This document shows positions 1-5,167 of a DNA stretch of 5,167 bases, piece after piece. This DNA comes from an uncultured Sutterella sp. (GTDB lineage: Bacteria; Pseudomonadota; Gammaproteobacteria; Burkholderiales; Burkholderiaceae_F), in contig USHK01000114.1 of the NCBI GenBank assembly GCA_900554375.1, forward strand, positions 1-5,167, read 5' to 3'. Each line of letters opens with the position of its first letter. Position 1 is the stretch's first letter. A model generated the notes under the pieces. That model ran no database searches. It was not told the DNA's origin and worked only from the letters and a program-made list of their open reading frames with translations. The translations under genes and the position numbers were made by a program.

Positions 1-46
1 AGATTCATGAGCGTCTCGTGGGCTCGGAGATGTGTATAAGAGACAG
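1..46. other. Illumina Nextera i7 adapter left on contig end (artefact)
   Basis: This is synthetic sequence, not genome. Bases 13-46 match the 34-nt Nextera read-2 adapter, and 28-46 are the 19-bp Tn5 mosaic end AGATGTGTATAAGAGACAG used in tagmentation. Bases 5-12 (TCATGAGC) occupy the index slot and match, from memory, Nextera XT index N714. Bases 1-4 (AGAT) are the inner edge of the P7 primer. The same 46 bases recur inverted at 5120-5165, which mimics the terminal inverted repeats of a transposon. Genomic sequence begins at 47. Confidence 0.98.
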
Positions 47-294
47 CTTTACTGCCGCAGCAGATCTCTTTGGCTGAAGTGAAGTCTCGAGCTTTGAATT
101 CCGTTGCGCAGGTATATCAGGCGTTGGGGGGCGGATGGATTGACCAAGCCTTAATCGAGGAGCAGCAAGCGATTCGAGAAGTCGAGGAGGCGGAAAAACT
201 CAAAAAACAAACCGTTAAACCATCAACGGCGGAACCAATGCAGAAACCGGCTGACGGACAACCCGTGAAACTAGACGCAGCAGGTCCGCAATAA
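47..294 (+). CDS. Outer-membrane efflux factor (NodT/OprM family), C-terminal fragment
   Basis: This is the 3' end of a gene whose start lies beyond the contig edge. The reading frame is open through the first complete codon at 49 and gives 81 residues before TAA at 292-294. The TTG at 70 can be read as a start but is internal. Residues about 8-30 (LAEVKSRALNSVAQVYQALGGGW) fit the last helix and closing ALGGGW signature of RND-pump outer-membrane factors (OprM/CusC/NodT type). These proteins form trimeric channels spanning the outer membrane and periplasm and work with an inner-membrane pump and an adaptor, whose genes would lie upstream and out of view. After GGGW come 51 further residues: a Glu/Lys-rich, probably helical stretch (IEEQQAIREVEEAEKLKK) and then a Pro/Gln/Lys-rich end. 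That tail is longer than the roughly 20 residues I recall in OprM. The family call rests on this short signature; the substrate is unknown. Confidence 0.78.
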
Positions 295-314
295 TTTCTT
301 CTTTAGAATTTTAG

Positions 315-351
315 AAAGCGGTGGGTTGGACTAACGGCCTGCCGCTTTTTT
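315..351 (+). terminator. Rho-independent terminator of the efflux gene
   Basis: The arms AAAGCGGTGGG (315-325) and CCTGCCGCTTT (338-348) form an 11-bp stem with two G-U pairs and a 12-nt loop. The run TTTTTT at 346-351 follows. The stem begins 20 nt after the stop codon at 294, as expected for the end of the efflux operon. The flanks TTAG (311-314) and CTAA (352-355) are also complementary. Confidence 0.85.
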
Positions 352-366
352 CTAAGGTGAAAAAGC

Positions 367-398
367 AAAAAAAATCCGACGCCGCGCAGGCGCCGGAT
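367..398 (-). terminator. Rho-independent terminator reading leftwards
   Basis: On the plus strand the arms ATCCG-A-CGCC (374-383) and GGCG-C-CGGAT (389-398) pair over nine positions with one A/C mismatch around the loop GCGCA. The hairpin is preceded by eight A residues (367-374), so on the minus strand it is a GC-rich stem followed by U8, a strong intrinsic terminator. No T run follows on the plus side, so it is directional. It sits tail-to-tail with the efflux terminator. The nearest upstream minus-strand gene ends at 768, about 370 nt away. It therefore ends either a long 3' UTR of the regulator operon or a separate small transcript. Confidence 0.8.
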
Positions 399-558
399 AA
401 GCAAATGAGTTTTAAATGAAGGAGCTCTGCCGTGACATAGGAGGAAAACACGGCGGCTACAACCTCATCTCATGCAACACCAAAATCTTTCATCCCCTTC
501 AAATGAAAGACTGTGAAGACTCAAACGGATGTCTTCAGGCCGGTAATCTACACTCATT
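367..558 (-). ncRNA. Candidate small structured RNA (unproven)
   Basis: Three perfect inverted repeats follow one another here: 514-520/531-537 (TGAAGAC, 10-nt loop), 486-493/503-510 (TCTTTCAT, 9-nt loop) and 429-434/449-454 (GCCGTG, 14-nt loop). Read leftwards, they are followed by the strong intrinsic terminator at 367-398. A -10-like TATTAT on the minus strand (plus 565-570) would place a start near 558 and give an RNA of about 190 nt. A minus-strand reading frame at 465-566 (33 codons, ending FWCCMR) and a plus-strand one at 416-568 (50 codons) overlap here. Neither has a Shine-Dalgarno sequence, and I do not recognise either product. I match no known RNA family. The alternative is an ordinary 3' UTR of the regulator operon. 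Confidence 0.25.
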
Positions 559-767
559 GTTCGCATAATACCGTCATAAAATGTGTTAGTTGTGACGTTT
601 TGTGTCGAGGCGACCCCCTTGAAAGAAAATGAAAACTATTTCGAATTATCAAGGTGTTGAGTCTTGTTTAAAAATGAAACTTAAATCAAGTTCAGGTTGG
701 GATGATTGAACTAGATTTAAGGCTTTTGAGAGTTGAGGGAGTGCCTAAGCAAAGTGAGCTTTTTCTT
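399..767. other. 369-bp gene-poor spacer between terminator and regulator gene
   Basis: No reading frame here has both a ribosome binding site and recognisable coding character. The left part (429-537) carries the three inverted repeats described under the RNA candidate. The right part (about 600-767) is AT-rich and includes a weak AACTT/AAGTT inverted repeat at 677-691. On the minus strand that repeat is followed by TCATTTTT, so it might be a poor terminator for the regulator gene ending at 768. An AGGAGG at 440-445 on the plus strand lies in a hairpin loop and has no start codon at a usable distance. I find no tRNA, CRISPR repeat or insertion-sequence remnant. Confidence 0.6.
565..597 (-). 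promoter_or_regulatory. Possible leftward promoter with palindromic site
   Basis: On the minus strand TATTAT (plus 565-570) matches five of six bases of the sigma-70 -10 consensus, but no good -35 box lies 16-18 nt upstream. Immediately upstream is the inverted repeat CGTCA (572-576) / TGACG (593-597), whose arm centres are 21 bp apart, two helical turns. That spacing fits a dimeric regulator. A lone -10 match in a moderately AT-rich spacer is weak evidence. Confidence 0.2.
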
Positions 768-1691
768 CTATTCCACTGTTTTTGTTAGCGTCGGATGAAA
801 AGTCCCGGTCCTCCTTAAAAACTGTATCAGTTTCTCCAGAGCGGATATTTTTCGGCCAGGATGTTTGAGCAGCCAAACGGGTGCGTTCGGAATATGCCAA
901 TTTGGAAGTAATTGACTTAACTTGCCGTTTTTTGCTAAGGGTTCTGCAGCCCACAGCGGGATGCGGAGAGCAATGCCCAAACCTTCTACAGCGGCACTGA
1001 TCATAGCTTCATCAGAATTAATTCTTATTTGAGGCTCTGCAGTAATGGTTATGCTTTGAAAAGGGCCCTGCAAGAGGACTTTCTCGCTTTTCGAGTGAAT
1101 TAGCGGAAGTTTTTCTAACTGAGCCGGATCAGAGATGCTCTTGTTTTGTGCAATGAAGTCAGGAGAGGCAAAAATTCCATATGAAATGCTGGCGATATCG
1201 TAGGCAACCATCCTGACATTCGGTAACGTTTGCAGGCACACCATGAGATCAAAATTTTCAGGCTGAATGTCGTTGATGTTTTGGTAACTGTTGATTTCTA
1301 TGCGTGTGTGATTCGATGATTGGAGTTTCTCAAACTCTGCGAGAGGCTTAGCGATAAGTCCGGTCAGAGCCCCCGGAACGGCAAGACGGATAATCGAAGA
1401 TTTGGTGGTTGTATTTTCAGTTTCAGAGAAAACTGCATTGATTTCATGAAGAATCTTTATTGCTTCCTTGTATTTTTGGGCGCCTAACCATGTCGGACGA
1501 ACACCGGAGCGGGATCTCTCCAGTAATGGTTCCTGTAACAGATGTTCAAGTTTTGTGATCTCTCTGCTGACAACCGCGGCGTCGGTGTTTGCAGCGGAAG
1601 AAGCCGCAAGAATGCTTCCTTTTTCAACGGTAAGGATAAAGAGCTGCCATTGGCGCAGGGTTGCCCTATGTTCAGAATTATTAGAGGCCAT
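768..1691 (-). CDS. LysR-type transcriptional regulator (downstream of the pair)
   Basis: This is a predicted cytoplasmic DNA-binding regulator of 307 residues, the usual LysR length. Residues about 11-70 form the winged helix-turn-helix: LRQWQLFILTVEKGS, then a recognition region VVSREITKLEH and the wing PLLERSRSGVRPTWLG. A helical linker runs to about residue 95. A periplasmic-binding-protein-like effector domain follows, from IIRLAVPGALTGLIA (about 100) to the end, closing with the LPNW...PVWLLKHPGRKIS motif typical of the CrgA/AaeR-like group. The ATG at 1691 overlaps the end of the upstream regulator by 11 nt in another frame and has no clear Shine-Dalgarno sequence, so it probably relies on translational coupling. 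The stop is TAG at 768-770. The two regulators share only family-level similarity, so they are not a recent duplication. The effector is unknown. The target is either the divergent carrier-hydrolase operon or a distant one. Confidence 0.9.
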   Translation of the reverse strand: MASNNSEHRATLRQWQLFILTVEKGSILAASSAANTDAAVVSREITKLEHLLQEPLLERSRSGVRPTWLGAQKYKEAIKILHEINAVFSETENTTTKSSIIRLAVPGALTGLIAKPLAEFEKLQSSNHTRIEINSYQNINDIQPENFDLMVCLQTLPNVRMVAYDIASISYGIFASPDFIAQNKSISDPAQLEKLPLIHSKSEKVLLQGPFQSITITAEPQIRINSDEAMISAAVEGLGIALRIPLWAAEPLAKNGKLSQLLPNWHIPNAPVWLLKHPGRKISALEKLIQFLRRTGTFHPTLTKTVE

Positions 1692-2604
1692 GATCGAAGA
1701 TGAGTTCAGGATTGGAACGCCACTTTTCAGCTATGAAGTCGCACAAGGCTTCAACAGCAGAAGATGGCTTTCGGCCGATGGGGAGCAGTAAGCTGACAGG
1801 AGAGGGCTCAGGCTCCCAGTCGGGAAGAACGTGTATGAGTAATTTGCGGCGGACTAATTGCATGGTGTCATACCTGAATGCATGGACACTAATTCCGGCG
1901 TCAAACAATGCCGCAGTTCTTGCAGCGGTATGGTCTTTCAGCCTAAGTTTGGAGTGGATCGGAACGATGACGCGCTCATTAGCTTTGAGGAGAACTAAAG
2001 GCGCTCCGTTGACTAAATCATTGCCGCCTAAAAGTTCATGAAATTCTAAATCCTCGGGAGTTTTCGGTACTCCATGTTTTGCCAAGTAGCCCGCTGATGC
2101 GACCATCATCCGGCGCATTTCACCGAGTTTTCTGATAATTGCATTGGAACATGGGTAAAGTCCGTGGTTGATCCGGATGTCGCACTCCGGAGGAATGATG
2201 TGCATTGGGCCAAGCGTCAGCGTTAGATTAACAACAAGTTCGGGATTTCTTCTCTGAAATGCAGTGATCCATGGAATGAGCAAACCATTGCCGATAGCGT
2301 TGGGAACAGAGATTCGGATGGTTCCGCTGAGACTGCCTTCGGGACGAGAGACAGGTGCGGAAAGTTTACTAAATCGTTCAAGGAGAGGTTGAATTTTTTC
2401 TAGAAAAAGACAGCCCATGGGTGTCAATTCGCTGCCGTTTTGGTTTCGAATAAAGAGCTTTCCGACCGTACTTTCAAGTGAGGAAATGCGGCGAGAGACA
2501 GAAGCTTTTGAAATATGAAGCTGCTCGGCTGTCTTTCCGACACTGTTAAGCCTAGCAAGAACGAGGAAGGTTTCTAAGGTTTCAATAGTGTCAAGGTTAC
2601 GCAT
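1681..2604 (-). CDS. LysR-type transcriptional regulator, divergent from the carrier operon
   Basis: This second 307-residue LysR regulator starts with ATG at 2604, facing the DcuC-type gene across 102 bp. The helix-turn-helix spans residues about 5-65: LDTIETLETFLVLARLNSV, recognition region SKASVSRRISSLES, then the wing LFIRNQNGSELTPMG. The effector domain begins near residue 94 (GTIRISVPNAIGNGLLIPW) and ends with LPDWEPEPSPVSLLLPIGRK, again the CrgA/AaeR-like pattern. The start is supported by normal family length and a weak GGA-type ribosome binding site (ACGGAAC) just upstream. It is the first gene of a two-regulator operon; its TAA stop at 1681-1683 overlaps the next start. By the usual LysR logic it would bind 2605-2706, repress itself and activate the divergent operon when inducer is present. 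That role is inferred from position only. It is not obviously an AbgR orthologue by eye. Confidence 0.92.
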   Translation of the reverse strand: MRNLDTIETLETFLVLARLNSVGKTAEQLHISKASVSRRISSLESTVGKLFIRNQNGSELTPMGCLFLEKIQPLLERFSKLSAPVSRPEGSLSGTIRISVPNAIGNGLLIPWITAFQRRNPELVVNLTLTLGPMHIIPPECDIRINHGLYPCSNAIIRKLGEMRRMMVASAGYLAKHGVPKTPEDLEFHELLGGNDLVNGAPLVLLKANERVIVPIHSKLRLKDHTAARTAALFDAGISVHAFRYDTMQLVRRKLLIHVLPDWEPEPSPVSLLLPIGRKPSSAVEALCDFIAEKWRSNPELIFDHGL

Positions 2605-2706
2605 AGTGTTCCGTTTAAGTCAAAACGATGTCACTCTTTGATATCTTACCGTAACGCAGTCCAATCTTCACAATAGTGGCATAACGATAACCCATAGGAG
2701 AAGATT
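2605..2706. promoter_or_regulatory. Divergent promoter/operator region between LysR and carrier genes
   Basis: This 102-bp spacer must hold the start signals for both directions. Visible palindromes are CGTTT (2612-2616) / AAACG (2623-2627) with a 6-bp spacer, GATATC (2640-2645) and TTAC-C-GTAA (2646-2654). These are plausible LysR contact sites, although none is an exact T-N11-A box. For the rightward promoter the best boxes I see are TTGATA (2638-2643) with TCCAAT (2660-2665), or TTACCG (2646-2651) with CACAAT (2669-2674, 17-bp spacing). Both are weak, as expected for an activator-dependent promoter. AACGAT occurs twice (2624-2629 and 2683-2688). A strong Shine-Dalgarno sequence, AGGAGA (2696-2701), precedes the ATG at 2707. 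I cannot place the leftward promoter. Confidence 0.55.
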
Positions 2707-3972
2707 ATGACTTGGACAGTTTGGGCGGCCATTGTTATCGTTATTTTGACGGTGGCGGCTCTCATCAAACGCTATGAGACACGCTTGGTCCTGTTAGCTT
2801 CCGGCTTTCTTATGACCTGTTTGTCTTTAGATCCGATGCAAGGTCTAAACGCTTTTGCAAAATCTATGACAAACAGCGGCCTGATCATGGCAATTTGCTC
2901 TGCGATGGGCTTTGCTTTTGCAGTTCAAATGACCAAATGCGATGTTCATTTAGTAAAGCTTCTTTCGGCTCCGTTAAGTAAGCTCGGTTTGTTGCTAATA
3001 CCCGCCGCTACGGCAATTACCTATTTCATCTGCATCGCGATTCCTTCAGCAGCCGGTTGTGCAGCAGCCGTGGGTCCGACAATGATTCCTTTATTACGGC
3101 GAGCCGGCGTCAGCCGCGCAGGAACTGCGGCAGCAATCCTCGGCGGAACATTCGGTTCTATGCTTTCGCCCGGTCTTTCCCATAATGCCTATGTAGCAAA
3201 GATGGCCAATCTGGACGTTATCCAAACCATCGGCGTACACATGAATTACACGCTGGTATGCGGCGCCATCTCGATGATAGGTGTCACGATTATGTGCATC
3301 TTACTGGGAGACTATAAGCCGGGCTCTGTTTCCGAAGCTGAATTAAATGAGGAAAGTGAGGTCCAGCGAGTTAATGTTCTGAAGGCCTTAGCTCCGTTGG
3401 TTCCGGTTCTAATTTTGGTGACAGGTAATTTATGGCTTCCAGCCATAAAAATGGGTGTGGCCCAAGCCATGATTGTGGGGGCCATTTACACGTTGGCAGT
3501 AACTTTAGCTGACCCTCAGGCTTTCTCTAAACGCTTTTTTGCAGGCATGGGAAACGGTTATGGCGAAGTCCTCGGCATCATTATTGCAGCCGGTGTTTTT
3601 GCGGCCGGTTTGAAAGCGTCGGGCCTTATCGCAGTCTTCATTGAAGTTCTTCGAGGTTCGAACGAGATTGCTCGCTGGGGCGGCTCCCTTGGGCCTTTCA
3701 TGATGGGTGTTATTACCGGTTCCGGAGATGCAGCCGCATTTGCATTCAATGAAGCCGTCACACCTCATGCACCGAGTTTCGGCATGTCCGTCCCGACTTT
3801 AGGAACAATGGCCGCCCTGGCCGGTGCTCTTGGCAGAACGATGAGTCCGATATCCGGTGTCGCTATTGTGATTTGCGGTCTGGCAGGTGTCAGCAATCCG
3901 ATTGAACTTACAAAACGTTTGGCAATTCCGATGATCGTTGCCGTCATCTTTGTCGCATTAGCGATGGTTTAA
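2707..3972 (+). CDS. DcuC-family C4-dicarboxylate-type transporter
   Basis: This is an inner-membrane secondary carrier of 421 residues, against about 461 in E. coli DcuC. I count about 12-13 hydrophobic segments, at roughly 4-20, 26-42, 57-73, 94-112, 137-155, 178-200, 226-245, 249-267, 286-312, 326-348, 362-377, 380-395 and 403-421. A short acidic cytoplasmic-type loop (SEAELNEESE) lies near 208-218. Family signatures are IPSAAGCAAAVGPTMIPLLRRAG (split as IPSAAGCAAAVG at 112-123 and TMIPLLRRAG at 125-134), AAGVFAAGL (294-302), ITGSGDAAAFAF (336-347) and LGRTMSPISGVAIV (375-388). The last three align directly with E. coli DcuC (AAGVFAQGL, TTGSGNAPFYAF, LGRTLSPVSGVVV). DcuC exports succinate or exchanges dicarboxylates in anaerobic cells; substrate and direction here are unproven. 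The start has AGGAGA 5 nt upstream. The hydrolase gene follows after 10 nt in the same operon, suggesting that the carrier imports the hydrolase substrate or handles an acidic product. Confidence 0.9.
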   Translation: MTWTVWAAIVIVILTVAALIKRYETRLVLLASGFLMTCLSLDPMQGLNAFAKSMTNSGLIMAICSAMGFAFAVQMTKCDVHLVKLLSAPLSKLGLLLIPAATAITYFICIAIPSAAGCAAAVGPTMIPLLRRAGVSRAGTAAAILGGTFGSMLSPGLSHNAYVAKMANLDVIQTIGVHMNYTLVCGAISMIGVTIMCILLGDYKPGSVSEAELNEESEVQRVNVLKALAPLVPVLILVTGNLWLPAIKMGVAQAMIVGAIYTLAVTLADPQAFSKRFFAGMGNGYGEVLGIIIAAGVFAAGLKASGLIAVFIEVLRGSNEIARWGGSLGPFMMGVITGSGDAAAFAFNEAVTPHAPSFGMSVPTLGTMAALAGALGRTMSPISGVAIVICGLAGVSNPIELTKRLAIPMIVAVIFVALAMV

Positions 3973-3976
3973 GGAG
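3971..3976 (+). promoter_or_regulatory. Ribosome binding site of the hydrolase, overlapping the carrier stop codon
   Basis: AAGGAG shares its first two bases with the TAA stop of the carrier gene (3970-3972) and lies 6 nt before the ATG at 3983. This sets the hydrolase start and implies translational coupling of the two genes. Confidence 0.85.
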
Positions 3977-3982
3977 AATTTC

Positions 3983-5119
3983 ATGGACTACATCAAAAAC
4001 GCAGTCAAACTGAGAAGAGAACTGCATCAAATTCCTGAACTCGGATGGGGTGAATTTTGTACCACAGCAAAAATTCTACAGACAATTGAACCGATTGGTT
4101 GGAAAACGTTTGTCGGCGTTGATCAGATCGGTCTGGATGCTGTCATGGGAAGGCCGGAAGATTTTGTCGAAAAAAGCAAAAAGAGGGCTTTGGATGAAGG
4201 CGTTGATCCGACCCTCATCGAAAGGATGCACGGATACACGGGCACCATTGCCGAATTAGATACAGGCAGACCGGGTCCTGTCACAGCTTTGCGTTTTGAC
4301 ATCGACTGTGTCGGTGTCGAGGAAACGGACTTAAAGAATCATCTTCCCAATAAAGAGAATTTCAGGTCTCGCCATGCAGGAGTGATGCATTCGTGCGGTC
4401 ATGACGGACACACGGCAGTCGGCTTGACTATGGCGCAGTGGATTGTCGATCACAGAGATCAGTTGTGCGGAAAAATTAAACTGATTTTCCAGCCGGCTGA
4501 AGAAGGCGTGAGAGGAGGCGCTGCTCAAGCCGCATCGGGACTTTTAGATGATGTCAATTATCTGTTGGGCGCTCACTTGGCCATGATGTGTCCAACCGGA
4601 GAGGTTTGTGTGTACCCTGAGGGAGTCCTATGCACAACTAAATTAGATGTCCGCTTCAAGGGGCGGCCTGCTCATCCGACAATGAGTCCGCATCTAGGAA
4701 GGAATGCTTTGGCTTGCGCCTGTACTTGTGTGTCTGAGCTTCTCGGAATGGCACGACACGGAAAAGGTTTGGGATGCATTAACGTAGGAATGATGCAAGC
4801 CGGTGAAGGAAGAAACGTTATTCCGGTACATGCGCAAGTTCAATTAGAAGTACGCGGAGAAACAGCTGAAATCAATGATTTCATGGTCGATCAGGCCAAT
4901 CGTATTGTTAAGGGCACAGCTTTGGCTTATGACGTGGATTATGAAGTTGAAAAAGTCGGTGAGGCCGGTGAACTCAATAACGATCCTGAGCTCGCTTCTT
5001 TAGTGACGGAAGTTGCAGGAAGCCTGCCGAGCTGTGAACGAGTTGTTCAGCATAAGAAGCTCGGGTGTTCTGAGGACTTTACGATGCTTGCAACGCGCGT
5101 GAAAGCAGCCGGAGGAAAG
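3983..5119 (+). CDS. M20-family amidohydrolase, AbgA-like; 3' end cut off by contig edge
   Basis: This is a predicted cytoplasmic two-metal hydrolase that cleaves an amide bond of an N-acyl or aroyl amino acid. The genomic part encodes 379 residues. The apparent last 13 residues (LSLIHISEPTRRS) and the TGA stop at 5159 are adapter-encoded. Active-site residues visible are C138, H140 and H143 in HSCGHDGHT, the E173-E174 pair in QPAEEG, and H198 in GAHL. H231 (RPAHP) fits the conserved His of the dimerisation domain. The final metal-binding His near the C terminus is missing through truncation; E. coli AbgA has 436 residues, so about 50 are lost. The call to AbgA type rests on a matching N-terminal insertion (about 47-95, MGRPEDF ... 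YTGTIAELDTGRPGPV), MMQAGEGRNVIP (270-281) and GCSEDFTMLATRV (361-373). AbgA hydrolyses p-aminobenzoyl-glutamate together with AbgB, but no abgB is visible here. There are 13 cysteines, including a CACTC cluster at 245-249. Related aminoacylases and peptide deacylases remain possible. Confidence 0.88.
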
Positions 5120-5167
5120 CTGTCTCTTATACACATCTCCGAGCCCACGAGACGCTCATGAATCTCG
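5120..5167. other. Illumina Nextera i7 adapter left on contig end (artefact)
   Basis: This synthetic sequence is the reverse complement of the left end. CTGTCTCTTATACACATCT (5120-5138) is the Tn5 mosaic end, 5120-5153 is the complete 34-nt read-2 adapter, GCTCATGA (5154-5161) is the same index as at the left end, and ATCTCG (5162-5167) starts P7. It interrupts the hydrolase gene in frame and supplies a false stop codon (TGA, 5159-5161). Confidence 0.98.

Noticed and set aside
70..294. Complete 74-residue small protein starting at TTG 70
   Set aside because: The frame stays open upstream to the adapter junction, and the peptide carries the C-terminal signature of outer-membrane factors, so it is a gene fragment.
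367..566. Leader peptide with attenuator
   Set aside because: No minus-strand gene lies downstream of the terminator within the window, so there is nothing visible to attenuate.
416..568. 50-codon plus-strand frame
   Set aside because: It has no ribosome binding site or recognisable product and overlaps the inverted repeats and the opposite-strand frame.
745..954. Minus-strand frame overlapping the 3' end of the LysR gene
   Set aside because: It is an alternative frame inside a clear LysR coding sequence and has no family features.
1468..2041. Two plus-strand frames (1468-1791 and 1700-2041) opposite the LysR genes
   Set aside because: They are antisense shadows of well-supported regulator genes.
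3505..3947. Three minus-strand frames opposite the carrier gene
   Set aside because: They are antisense shadows; the plus-strand frame has conserved DcuC motifs throughout.
4050..4528. Plus-strand frame 4050-4259 and minus-strand frame 4331-4528 inside the hydrolase gene
   Set aside because: Both lie within the M20 coding sequence, whose catalytic motifs are intact in the main frame.
1..5167. Perfect 46-bp terminal inverted repeats suggesting a transposon
   Set aside because: The repeats are Nextera adapter with index and P7 edge, and no transposase lies between them.

Overview
The window is a short contig from a Gram-negative bacterium, flanked on both sides by sequencing-library adapter. 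Bases 1-46 and 5120-5167 are Illumina Nextera i7 adapter: Tn5 mosaic end, read-2 primer, an 8-base index, and the edge of P7. Only 47-5119 is biological sequence, and a gene is cut at each end. An outer-membrane efflux protein, two LysR regulators of the CrgA/AaeR-like type, a DcuC-type anaerobic dicarboxylate carrier and an AbgA-type hydrolase suggest a proteobacterium with an anaerobic lifestyle. A gut betaproteobacterium such as Sutterellaceae (Sutterella/Parasutterella) is my best guess. This is inference from gene style and the near-balanced base composition, not from a marker gene.

Layout. 47-294 (+) is the 3' end of a NodT/OprM-type outer-membrane factor gene with an unusually long charged, Pro-rich tail. 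It is followed by a rho-independent terminator at 315-351. A second terminator, reading leftwards, lies at 367-398. The stretch 399-767 holds no convincing gene, but it has three consecutive perfect inverted repeats and a -10-like element that, together with the leftward terminator, could form a small RNA. Next come two overlapping LysR-type regulator genes on the minus strand (2604 to 1681, then 1691 to 768). A 102-bp divergent promoter region (2605-2706) separates them from a plus-strand operon: a DcuC-family 12-13-helix carrier (2707-3972) and, 10 nt later, an M20-family amidohydrolase most like AbgA (3983-5119, truncated by the contig end).

How the genes may work together. The divergent arrangement is the classic LysR layout, so one or both regulators probably control the carrier-hydrolase operon. 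E. coli has a comparable module (abgR divergent from abgA-abgB-abgT) for uptake and hydrolysis of p-aminobenzoyl-glutamate. Here the carrier belongs to the DcuC rather than the AbgT family and precedes the hydrolase. The likely theme is import of an acidic compound or N-acyl/aroyl amino acid and its cleavage in the cytoplasm. The actual substrate cannot be read from the sequence. I see no wholly new type of system. The most consequential observation is that both termini are synthetic, so the last 13 apparent codons of the hydrolase are adapter.
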